Translations under genes and position numbers: made by a program | Shown: in pieces, positions 1 through 6,369 of the stretch | How positions within the stretch are numbered: the first letter of the stretch is position 1 | How the letters are laid out: each line of letters starts with the position of its first letter | Notes under the pieces: model-generated | The model's input: only the letters and a program-made list of their open reading frames with translations | Database searches by the model: none | What the model was told of the DNA's origin: nothing | Assembly: GCA_964582985.1 (NCBI GenBank) | Contig: CAZOUM010000015.1 | Location: 1-50,213 of the forward strand | Reading direction: 5' to 3' | Length of the DNA: 50,213 bases | From: CAZQYB01 sp964582985 | GTDB lineage: Bacteria; Planctomycetota; Phycisphaerae; Sedimentisphaerales; Anaerobacaceae

Positions 1-1030
1 TCCCTATCACCCACGCTGCTATGCGATTGATACTCGCATCAAAAAAGTCAAGGCCGATGTGAACCCTTTCAAGGTAGTTGCCCCGAACTATCTCTTCAGC
101 TATAGCACGCAGCTCATCCGAAAGAATAACCACATGGTCGCTGTCCCATCGCACCGGCCTGCTCACATGTAGCAGGATTTCATCCAAGTATAACAGTACC
201 GACGAAATTTTGTCCGAAATAACTTCCGTCGGATGAAAATGACCTGCGTCAAGGCAAAGCAAAATGTTATTCTCGATAGCGTAACCCAGGTAAAATTCGT
301 AGGAGCCGATTACACAGCTCTCTGAACCGATACCGAAAAGCTTCGATTCTACCGAATCAAGCACGTATCTCTTATCAATCTTTTCGGCGAAGACTTCGTC
401 CAGCGAAGCTTTCAGGATCTCACGTGACATCTTGCGGTCAACAGGAGCGTCCTTAAATCCATCAGGAATCCACAGGTTTGTAACGCAGGGTGAACCAAGC
501 TGTTTACCTATGTGTGCTGCGACTTTTCGACAGGCGATGCCGTGCTCAATCCAGAAATTGCGTATGTTCTGGTTGTAACTTGAAAGGGTGAAGCCACTTT
601 CGGCCTTCGGATGCGAAAAAAAGGTGTGATTGAAATCCATTCCAATCCCTTGTTCCCTGGCCCAGTCGATCCAGCCGGAGTAATGCTCCGACTGGATTTC
701 GTTTCGTTCCACCTTTTTACCGCCGGTTTCAAGGTAGCTGGCGTGTAGGCTCAGGCGATGTTTGCCCGGCACCAAGCTCAAGGCCTTGACCAAATCAGAT
801 TGCAGCTCGTCGGGCGTCCGTGCTTTTCCCGGATAATTTCCGGTAGCCACAATGCCGCCGCCCCGTCCGACATTGGTTTCAAAACCGCCGACATCGTCTC
901 CCTGCCAGCAGTGCAGGGAAATGGCAATCTCTGCAAGCTTTTCCAACGCTTTGTCAGTGTCAACGCCGTATTCGGCATAACGCTGTTTTGCAATAGAATA
1001 AGCGCTTTTGGTATTGCGGTTTTGAGTCAT
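1..1030 (-). CDS. rhaA: L-rhamnose isomerase, 3' end cut by window edge
   Basis: This enzyme converts L-rhamnose to L-rhamnulose in the cytoplasm, the first step of rhamnose catabolism. The translation begins MTQNRNTKSAYSIAKQRYAE and carries family-typical stretches: HCWQGDDVGGFE, GNYPGKART, MDFNHTFFSHPKA, CLDAGHFHPTE and, at the window edge, HIGLDFFDASINRIAAW. The metal-binding and catalytic acidic and histidine residues fall in these blocks. About 343 codons are present of a usual 410-420, so only the C-terminus is missing. The ATG at 1028-1030 is preceded by a GAGG ribosome site. A broken rhaT lies just upstream on the same strand, so the two probably formed one rhamnose operon. Confidence 0.95.
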   Translation of the reverse strand, partial: MTQNRNTKSAYSIAKQRYAEYGVDTDKALEKLAEIAISLHCWQGDDVGGFETNVGRGGGIVATGNYPGKARTPDELQSDLVKALSLVPGKHRLSLHASYLETGGKKVERNEIQSEHYSGWIDWAREQGIGMDFNHTFFSHPKAESGFTLSSYNQNIRNFWIEHGIACRKVAAHIGKQLGSPCVTNLWIPDGFKDAPVDRKMSREILKASLDEVFAEKIDKRYVLDSVESKLFGIGSESCVIGSYEFYLGYAIENNILLCLDAGHFHPTEVISDKISSVLLYLDEILLHVSRPVRWDSDHVVILSDELRAIAEEIVRGNYLERVHIGLDFFDASINRIAAWVIG

Positions 1031-1095
1031 TTAAGGTTCCTCACATACACACAAATTTATCTAACGGAAGCCGAAAACCTCCGGCCCGTATTATA

Positions 1096-1680
1096 CTATT
1101 TCCCCAATGATTCAAGATAATTTCCTGACCCAACCACAAATATTGATAAGATTAACACAAGTACTCCAACGAGAACAGCCTGATGTGTTCGCCGGCCGGT
1201 CCCTTTCCATTCGCGGAAGAACAACCCCATATATTACTGAATACAATTATAAAAGCCATGTGAATAGTCCAGCTTGAAAAATCATATTTGCCCATCTTTG
1301 TGGTACCCATTCCGTAGAACATAAACTGTAAATACCATGTAACTCCGGCAAGAGCGGAAAAGACATAATTGGTGACAAGCGACGCATTACCGCTGTTGAG
1401 GTAATTTTTCGAAGTGCGGTTTTTGATATTCAAGACTACACACCAAATAAAGTTTGTCGTAAACCCTCCGGCGAGGATACAAACAAAAACAGCACTGTTC
1501 TGCCATAAAGATTTTGTGCCATTACCAACCGCCAGCCGGGCGATTGGCTTTCCGCAGGCTATACCAAATGCCATGTATGCACTCATTATCCCCGCAAATA
1601 TCGCAACCCAAAGTCCCCTGGTGAAGTTGAATTCTTTGATAGTCGCTTTCCTTTCTTCCTCTGAAAGTTCACCTTCTTTG
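1096..1680 (-). pseudogene. rhaT: L-rhamnose/H+ symporter RhaT remnant, N-terminus lost and frameshifted
   Basis: The reading frame KEGELSEEERKATIKEFNF, followed by membrane segments and the motifs GIACGKPIA, FTTNFIWC and SWTIHMAFIIVFSNIWG, matches the C-terminal half of the RhaT rhamnose-proton symporter. It opens right after an in-frame TAA at about 1683-1688, so the N-terminal half is missing. Near 1225 a run of four G appears to have lost one base: the frame in use stops early with an unrelated tail, while the +1 frame continues as LFFREWKGTGRRTHQAVLVG and ends normally at 1096. Truncation and frameshift together point to a pseudogene. The frameshift alone could be a sequencing error in the homopolymer. 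An ATG at 1586 would allow only a partial, non-functional product. Confidence 0.8.
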
Positions 1681-1954
1681 CGTTAGGGATGTCTGACCAC
1701 TCAATTATGCCGGTTTTCTTGAGGGGCTGAGGGAGGTCAGGAATCGGGATTTCTACGACTGGCTCTTCTTGCCTTTGACTGTTTTCATATTTTCCGAACT
1801 CAAACAAAGCCTTTGCTAAGTCTCTTGCGAACCAGACACGAGGATTTGAATAGGTAGCGTAGTAGCATCTATTGCTTTTACTGTAGGACAGCCCGACTAT
1901 GGGTCTGCCATTGGGGTCTAATACGAATTTCGGAGGTCTTCCTCTTCTTCCCAT
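1586..1954 (-). pseudogene. Truncated integrase-like N-terminal fragment
   Basis: The ORF starts MGRRGRPPKFVLDPNGRPIV and continues with a tyrosine/arginine-rich stretch (RCYYATYSNPRVWFARDLAKALFEF). It resembles the N-terminal region of tyrosine recombinases seen in planctomycetes, but no catalytic R-H-R-Y region is present. The ATG at 1952-1954 has a GGAG site about 11 bases upstream, which fits better than the ATG at 1984. From about 1680 to its stop the ORF is only rhaT sequence read out of frame, so the real protein part ends near residue 92. It lies 150 bases from a copy of the tmRNA 3' end and points away from it, as integrases often do beside their attachment site. The family call rests on context as much as on sequence. 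Confidence 0.4.
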
Positions 1955-2109
1955 TGCGATAATACTCCAATAATAAGACAACATTACTGAGTACTATCAC
2001 GCCGGAAAGCCTTTCACTTTTCAACATGATTCCGGAATAAATATAACAATAAATATAACTGAGGGGTGTTGAAATCTTAAGTTATTGAAAAATAAGGGGG
2101 TTAGGGAAA

Positions 2110-2137
2110 TGGAGGCGGGGGGATTCGAACCCCCGTC
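2110..2137. repeat. Second copy of the tmRNA 3' end (att-like direct repeat)
   Basis: These 28 bases are identical to positions 3450-3477, the T-arm and acceptor end of the tmRNA gene, but nothing beyond them resembles tmRNA. A duplicated tRNA or tmRNA 3' end is the usual mark of site-specific integration. The integrase-like fragment starts about 150 bases to the left. The stretch 2138-2349 holds no gene. It contains several short AT-rich direct repeats of the form TTAATCA/TTCATCA/TTTATCA around 2219-2260 that might be arm-type recombinase sites (inference). An ORF across this region that reads GGFEPP is an artefact of the T-loop. Confidence 0.75.
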
Positions 2138-2349
2138 GAGGAGTTTTCATAAGTCTTTATGTGAGCCTTACTTAGGTTTTAACGTCTTTTCTTACAAAGG
2201 CCTTAAATTATTCCCAGCTTTAATCAGACTTAATCACGTTTCATCAGAATTTATCACCTCAAATACTCCCGTATTACTCCCGCGAAAAACCACTCAAGTT
2301 TCTAACCAAAGTGTGCTCTTCAGTCATTTATCGAAATTTCTATTAGCAG

Positions 2350-2808
2350 TTATGGAATACGGACAACCTTGATACCATTGCGTTTAAGAATTTCACCGGT
2401 TACTCCTTCCTTATCGCAGGAAGGACTTCCGCCCTTCAAGTAGGCCCGGCGAGCACCCACGATTTTTGCGATATCCAATGTATACTTGGCACCATTGACA
2501 TGAAATCGTGTTACATCTTCTCTTGTTTCCGGCGCGATGATTCGAAGCCCTTCGTCAAGAACCTGTGCTCCCGTTCCCTCGAGCGTTTCACCAGTTCGCG
2601 GCGTCGACATGCCACCAAGCTGCTCCGGACAAACCGGAACAAGGACATATCTGTTCTTCAGACGTTTGATTAGCTTATCACGCTTCTTTGGTCTGCGTCC
2701 GTGCCAGCGACACGGAATCCCAAGTAAACATGCACTGATAAGTACCGGCTCCGCTTCGGCACCATAATCAAAGAGCCAGCCTTCGTAATTCTCCCTCTTT
2801 CTTGCCAT
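2350..2808 (-). CDS. DUF523 family protein
   Basis: This is a 152-residue protein of the DUF523 (YbbK-like) family, whose function is not established. The family blocks are clear: VLISACLLGIPCRWHG near residue 22, PVCPEQLGGMSTPR near residue 58, an EDVTRFHVNGAKYTLDIA block and LKGGSPSCDKEGVTGEIL near the end. The conserved cysteines in ACLLGIPC, PVCPE and SPSC suggest metal or redox chemistry, but this is inference. The length is normal for the family and the gene appears intact. It lies between the two copies of the tmRNA 3' end, so it may be cargo of the former element or simply a host gene caught between the scars. Confidence 0.85.
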   Translation of the reverse strand: MARKRENYEGWLFDYGAEAEPVLISACLLGIPCRWHGRRPKKRDKLIKRLKNRYVLVPVCPEQLGGMSTPRTGETLEGTGAQVLDEGLRIIAPETREDVTRFHVNGAKYTLDIAKIVGARRAYLKGGSPSCDKEGVTGEILKRNGIKVVRIP

Positions 2809-3017
2809 CTTACAAAACTTCCATAATTAGCCAGCACAGGGCAATACATCAAATTTAGAGTAACCTAACTCTTTGCGCCGCAGCCGGCAAGCATGCAATT
2901 TGGAGACATACGTTGGGTTCTTGGCCCAAAGAGCCTTTTGAGGTACAGGGTTTTTACATGAGGCCTCTGCAGAAAGTGACCTACAGAAGTAGAATGGAGA
3001 AGGGGACTCGCAAATGT

Positions 3018-3080
3018 CACCAGAAATGTTGCTTGGCGAATGCGTGGCCGGAGCCGGATTTTAAGGTATTTCTCGAAGGG
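3018..3080 (-). pseudogene. Decayed 3' end of a second GIY-YIG gene
   Basis: Just downstream of the intact GIY-YIG gene, the minus strand can be read as EKYLKSGSGHAFAKQHFW followed by TGA at 3018-3020, if one base is removed after the Leu-Lys codons. The neighbour ends EKYLKTASGRAFAKKRL, so this is a second, frameshifted and truncated copy of the same 3' end. Only about 20 codons are recognisable. It suggests a tandem duplication or gene replacement that left a scar. Confidence 0.5.
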
Positions 3081-3087
3081 AGTTACT

Positions 3088-3333
3088 CTATAATCGTTTT
3101 TTGGCAAACGCTCGGCCAGAGGCTGTTTTAAGATACTTCTCAAATTCCAGAGCTCTTGCCTTATCAGTAAAAGCAACAGCCGTCTTGATTTTCCATGGAA
3201 TGCATTTGGAGGTATGTTTACATTTACTTCGATTATGATCTCTTAAACGGCTTTCAATATCATCAGTAAAACCTGTGTAGAATCTTTCAGAATCATTTTC
3301 AGATTGTAATATATATACGTAGTAATGTTTCAT
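3088..3333 (-). CDS. GIY-YIG nuclease-superfamily protein (UPF0213-like)
   Basis: This 81-residue protein contains the GIY-YIG core as YYVYILQSE at residues 4-12 and FYTGFTDDIESRLRDHN at residues 18-34, with Arg29 and the late FEKYLK helix typical of the single-domain UPF0213 group. In this family the tyrosines and arginine form a metal-dependent endonuclease site. The cellular role of the stand-alone proteins is unknown. The gene is intact and lies between the tmRNA gene and the DUF523 gene. A broken duplicate of its 3' end follows directly. Proteins of this type are often found near repeats and integration sites, so mobility is possible but not shown. Confidence 0.85.
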   Translation of the reverse strand: MKHYYVYILQSENDSERFYTGFTDDIESRLRDHNRSKCKHTSKCIPWKIKTAVAFTDKARALEFEKYLKTASGRAFAKKRL

Positions 3334-3415
3334 ACCGGCCTGCCGAGGCGTAGTTCGCTGCCCTTATCAATCTGTAAAATGTCCGGCTGCGCAGTTATCA
3401 CTGCTACGCCGCGAC

Positions 3416-3450
3416 AGTCTTCGTTCCCCGCAAAGCAGCGAACGAAGACT
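3416..3450. repeat. 11-bp perfect inverted repeat abutting the tmRNA 3' end
   Basis: The arms AGTCTTCGTTC (3416-3426) and GAACGAAGACT (3440-3450) are perfect complements around a 13-base loop. The right arm ends on the base that encodes the tmRNA discriminator. There is no T-tract, so it is not a standard intrinsic terminator. It could be a processing signal for the 3' end of tmRNA or the border of the integrated element. This hairpin is absent beside the other att-like copy at 2110. Confidence 0.55.
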
Positions 3451-3477
3451 GGAGGCGGGGGGATTCGAACCCCCGTC
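3450..3477. repeat. tmRNA 3' end acting as att-like direct repeat
   Basis: This is the copy within the intact tmRNA gene of the 28-base sequence repeated at 2110-2137. It covers the discriminator, the 3' acceptor strand, the T stem-loop and three more bases. The tmRNA 3' end is a well known integration target, and integration normally restores the gene, as seen here. Confidence 0.75.
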
Positions 3478-3801
3478 CCGAGATGCTTCAAGACAAGCTT
3501 CTACATGCTTAGTCGCTTTATCTTTTTTCGCCTCACTGAAAGCCAAACGACAAGCTCTCGGCTCGGCTATTTCGGAATAAGTCTTTTCTCGCCGGCCCGA
3601 ACAACCTTTGAGAGCAGCCTGCTGTTTGACGCCCTTACCAGACCCACAGGCAAAGTCCGGCAGGACGGGCCGCCAAATTAGGCAGCCATGGCTAACTGAT
3701 AGTCGCCAATTAAAATTTGTTGCCGGATGATTAACCAGGCCAACCGGCGTCCTGGACATGCGACTTGCCTCTCCGCCATCCGGTCGAAGCCGTTCGCCCC
3801 C
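3450..3801 (-). ncRNA. ssrA: Transfer-messenger RNA (tmRNA)
   Basis: tmRNA rescues stalled ribosomes and tags the unfinished protein for degradation, working with SmpB (encoded at 43760-44245). On the minus strand the 5' end GGGGGCG pairs with the 3' end CGCCTCC as a 7-bp acceptor stem, the discriminator is A, and CCA is not encoded. The 5' part CGAACGGCTTCGACCGG and the 3' part GACGGGGGTTCGAATCCCCC are diagnostic, as is GACTAAGCATGTAGAAGC before the T arm. Aligning by eye to the E. coli molecule after the conserved GGTTGGCCTGG block puts the resume codon at GGC, giving the tag GDYQLAMAA followed by TAA. The resume codon is an inference. The length of 352 bases is normal for a one-piece tmRNA. 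Confidence 0.95.
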
Positions 3802-3937
3802 TTATTCACTTTTCAAAAATCTTCACCTGCACTACTTATATTATATCGCCAATTACGTTCAACTGCAAGAAAAGTTTGTTCTTGGCTATTTTCCAGCAAC
3901 GTGCCGAGAATGCAGGCTTTTGGCTGCAAAAGCGCCC

Positions 3938-3966
3938 AAAAAAGGCCGAGCTAACAAACCCGGCCT
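3938..3966 (-). terminator. Intrinsic terminator after the anti-sigma-like gene
   Basis: On the minus strand a 6-bp stem AGGCCG/CGGCCT with a 12-base loop is followed by a run of five to six T. It lies about 20 bases after the stop codon of the minus-strand gene ending at 3987 and upstream of the tmRNA gene, so it should separate the two transcripts. Confidence 0.65.
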
Positions 3967-3986
3967 CAGCAACCGTTTCTTCTGGC

Positions 3987-4868
3987 CTATGTCTCGGGAT
4001 AGTACAATCCTTCGGGCTGTATTAAGATTATTGTGTGATGTTTGTCAGTCCCGTCCTCGGTTGTCGCCTTTACTGCCCAAATAAGCACACCTTCGCCTAT
4101 CTTGGTTCTAACGCGCGGGATTTCGAAGCCCAGTTGGCCGTCATGAAAAGAGAAGCTCAAATCGATCTCCTCCTCACTATCCAAGACATTGGGCGTTACT
4201 GCGAATGCGAATGCAAGGTCGCTAGCCCAACTGCCGACAGTCGCCTCTTGACCATCTTTTTGTAACAAGACCACCTGCGATTTCAGAAATACAATACTAT
4301 CATTCGATTTTGCAATCGCAAGCAAATTCTCTACTCTGTCAGGATCGAGTGTCGCGCAACTCACGTTAGGCCAGCCTGTTGGAGAAAATTCAAAATTTTG
4401 TTTCTCGAAGAAATTGCGCAGACTATCCTGCGACGCTTCAGTTGAAAACAACCACAGACGGGCCTTAATGTTATTGCTGAGTTCGCTGCTTTTGTTTTCA
4501 CATAGTCGAACGCGTCTAATTTCAGACTGCGGTTCTGGCGGTGGCATTTCCCCCGTGATGACTATCTGTTTGAGATATTCAAGGGTGTTTCGCACCGCCT
4601 TACTCGTTTCGGCAAAGGCCGCCCGCGTTCCTGCAAACTGACTTATACCAATAAGCAAACCTACCAGTACGGCTGCGGCGGCGACGGGTTTTGTTATTCT
4701 GTTCTTCATAATCATTCTCCAGACATTCTGCTCAGGCTTAGCTGATTTTGTGTTTTTCGATTTTTCGTGTGCCTCTAAGACATCGTTGAGGGTCCTATTG
4801 TGCAGCTCAGCACTGGCTTTGAAATTCAGACTTTTAATTAAATTCTCTATATTTTCTTCCGGCCTCAT
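3987..4868 (-). CDS. Membrane-anchored protein, likely partner of the adjacent ECF sigma factor
   Basis: This 293-residue protein has a cytoplasmic N-terminus of about 52 residues, one membrane segment (residues 57-78, rich in Ala, Val, Leu and Gly) and a C-terminal domain predicted outside the membrane. The N-terminal HNRTLNDVLEAHE resembles the short segments that precede the membrane helix in planctomycete sigma-partner proteins. No ZAS motif (H-x3-C-x2-C) is present, so a classical zinc anti-sigma factor is not supported. The start codon overlaps the stop of the sigma gene by 4 bases (ATGA), implying translational coupling. Control of that sigma factor is inferred from position only. The outer domain matches nothing I recognise. 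Confidence 0.6.
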   Translation of the reverse strand: MRPEENIENLIKSLNFKASAELHNRTLNDVLEAHEKSKNTKSAKPEQNVWRMIMKNRITKPVAAAAVLVGLLIGISQFAGTRAAFAETSKAVRNTLEYLKQIVITGEMPPPEPQSEIRRVRLCENKSSELSNNIKARLWLFSTEASQDSLRNFFEKQNFEFSPTGWPNVSCATLDPDRVENLLAIAKSNDSIVFLKSQVVLLQKDGQEATVGSWASDLAFAFAVTPNVLDSEEEIDLSFSFHDGQLGFEIPRVRTKIGEGVLIWAVKATTEDGTDKHHTIILIQPEGLYYPET

Positions 4869-5407
4869 TTTTCCACCTCGCCATCTAAGATTGACCGCAG
4901 TTTATTAAGTCCATACCGGTACCTGCCCTGAATCGTATTGACTGAAATGCTCTGCAGCTTTGCTATTTCCCTGAATTTCATTCCAGCCTTCAACCGCAGG
5001 ATTACTACCTCTCGCTGCTCATAAGGAAGCTGGGCTATGGCGTTATTCACGTGCTGTAATTCTTCGTTCTGTGAAACCTGCTGGTCCGGCCGCACTGAGC
5101 CCGAGCTTACCAAAGCTGCTTCGTTGAGGTCTGCAGGCTGTCGCTGATTTCTTCGAATCTCGTCACGGGCACGATTAATAAGACAGGTCGCCAAATAGGC
5201 CTTGAGACTTCCGCGCAACCTGAAGTTTTCTGCAGATTTCGCAAAGGAGACAAAGACATCATGAACAACATCTTCAGCCACATTGACCTCATTCAAAAGA
5301 GCCATCGCTAACGTTAGCAGATAATCCTCGTACTTTTCATAGATACGGCAGAGGGCCTCTCTACTGCCACACTTAAATCTCCATTTAAGCAGTTCGTCTT
5401 CTATCAT
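4865..5407 (-). CDS. ECF-type RNA polymerase sigma factor
   Basis: This 180-residue protein has region 2 around residues 20-90 (ALLNEVNVAEDVVHDVFVSF, then LRGSLKAYLATCLINRARDE) and region 4 around 120-175 (LPYEQREVVILRLKAGMKF, REIAKLQSISVNTIQGRYRY). Regions 1 and 3 are absent, as expected for an extracytoplasmic-function sigma-70. It would direct RNA polymerase to a small set of promoters. The downstream membrane protein overlaps it by 4 bases and is the probable regulator. The gene is divergent from a second ECF sigma gene starting at 5665. On its own strand a CCGTAACATC sequence about 105 bases upstream resembles the motif found before the divergent gene. Confidence 0.9.
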   Translation of the reverse strand: MIEDELLKWRFKCGSREALCRIYEKYEDYLLTLAMALLNEVNVAEDVVHDVFVSFAKSAENFRLRGSLKAYLATCLINRARDEIRRNQRQPADLNEAALVSSGSVRPDQQVSQNEELQHVNNAIAQLPYEQREVVILRLKAGMKFREIAKLQSISVNTIQGRYRYGLNKLRSILDGEVEK

Positions 5408-5614
5408 CCACGACTCGCTTGCGTAATCTTTGAACGGTCGTTCGTCAGTAATATCACGATTGTACAGGCCATTTTAGTATAAACAAAAACAGATTTTTTT
5501 TGATTTTTGATGTTACGGGCCCAAGAAAAGCTGCCTTAATCAACCAAAGCACAGAAAAAACACTCAAGTAGAAAAGTAAAAAAATTCAAAAAATAACAGA
5601 AAAAGGACACAACT

Positions 5615-5634
5615 GTAACAAAACGGTAACATTT
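5615..5634 (+). promoter_or_regulatory. 20-base promoter/operator motif upstream of the ECF sigma gene
   Basis: The sequence gtaacaaaacggtaacattt contains two GTAACA units exactly 11 bases apart, one helical turn. The identical 20 bases occur at 6282-6301, upstream of the giant exported protein gene. Here it ends 30 bases before the sigma start codon. It could be the -35 region of promoters used by the encoded sigma factor, or the operator of another regulator. Confidence 0.6.
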
Positions 5635-5664
5635 TGATTCGATAATAACTTTAGGATATTGCTT

Positions 5665-6240
5665 ATGGTTAAGCAAAGTGACTATTTAGATTTGGTTGTG
5701 CAAGCACAAGCGGGCGACCAGGATAGTATGGGGCAATTAGCCGTCCGTGTCCGTCACAGGCTCTACCCTTATCTGCATCAAGTAACGTCTGACCATCATT
5801 TGTCACAGGATTTACTGCAGGATGTTTTGTTAGCAATGGTCCGTTCTGTTGACACGTTGGAGCAGCCCGAAAGTTTCTGGCCGTGGATATATGGTATCGC
5901 CCGAAGGAAAATCCAAGAACAGTTCAGGGTTCAACGTCGCAGAGAAATTTTGAAATCGGCTGCACTTAATGACGCTTGTCATTCTAAACCGGCAGCAAAC
6001 GACCATAGTGTTTTTGAGCATGTTGTTGATAGAGAAAGACAAAAGGGCCTTTCTGCCGCCGTCAAGATGTTAAAAAGGAAATACAGGTATGTGGTGCAAC
6101 TTCGCTGTTTCGAAGAAATGTCCTACTCACAGATTGCTTCTGTAATGAGGTGCAGCCCGCAACAGGCACGAGTCCGATTTTTCAGGGCCAAAAAGTGTCT
6201 CAAGAACAGTCCGGCCCTCGTAGCTTTGGGAGCGGAGTAA
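5665..6240 (+). CDS. ECF-type RNA polymerase sigma factor
   Basis: This 191-residue sigma-70 family protein has region 2 near residues 40-90 (SQDLLQDVLLAMVRSVDTLE, then FWPWIYGIARRKIQEQFR) and region 4 near 130-180 (RKYRYVVQLRCFEEMSYSQI, then RCSPQQARVRFFRAKKCLK). The ATG at 5665 has AGGA eight bases upstream; a TTG at 5659 is possible but too close to that site. The gene shares a 20-base upstream motif with the next gene (start 6370). The simplest reading is that it activates itself and the downstream exported protein, kinase and regulators. No anti-sigma gene adjoins it. The spacing and shared motif make a regulatory link likely but not certain. Confidence 0.9.
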   Translation: MVKQSDYLDLVVQAQAGDQDSMGQLAVRVRHRLYPYLHQVTSDHHLSQDLLQDVLLAMVRSVDTLEQPESFWPWIYGIARRKIQEQFRVQRRREILKSAALNDACHSKPAANDHSVFEHVVDRERQKGLSAAVKMLKRKYRYVVQLRCFEEMSYSQIASVMRCSPQQARVRFFRAKKCLKNSPALVALGAE

Positions 6241-6281
6241 CATTGACCGGTTGTCAAAAAAAATAAAAAAAGGATGAAAGC

Positions 6282-6301
6282 GTAACAAAACGGTAACATT
6301 T
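6282..6301 (+). promoter_or_regulatory. Same 20-base motif upstream of the giant exported protein gene
   Basis: This is an exact repeat of 5615-5634, again with two GTAACA units 11 bases apart. It ends 68 bases before the ATG at 6370. Eight bases on, GTATATTG could be a -10-like element. The AAAAAAGGA just upstream is also shared in part with the first copy. Confidence 0.6.
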
Positions 6302-6369
6302 GAATTGTATATTGCTGCTGTCGGAAACGAAGGTTTTTTGTTAAGTTATTTTTCGAAAGGAGAACGATT

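Noticed and set aside
2085..2372. ORF reading MEAGGFEPPSRS
   Set aside because: It is the translation of the duplicated tmRNA T-arm and AT-rich spacer; a well known artefact pattern.
2865..3176. 103-residue ORF overlapping the GIY-YIG gene
   Set aside because: It mixes an out-of-frame part of the intact gene with the decayed duplicate; no independent coding support.
3325..3759. ORFs on both strands across 3325-3759
   Set aside because: They overlie the tmRNA gene and read its T-loop as GGGGIRTPVPRC or its reverse; not proteins.
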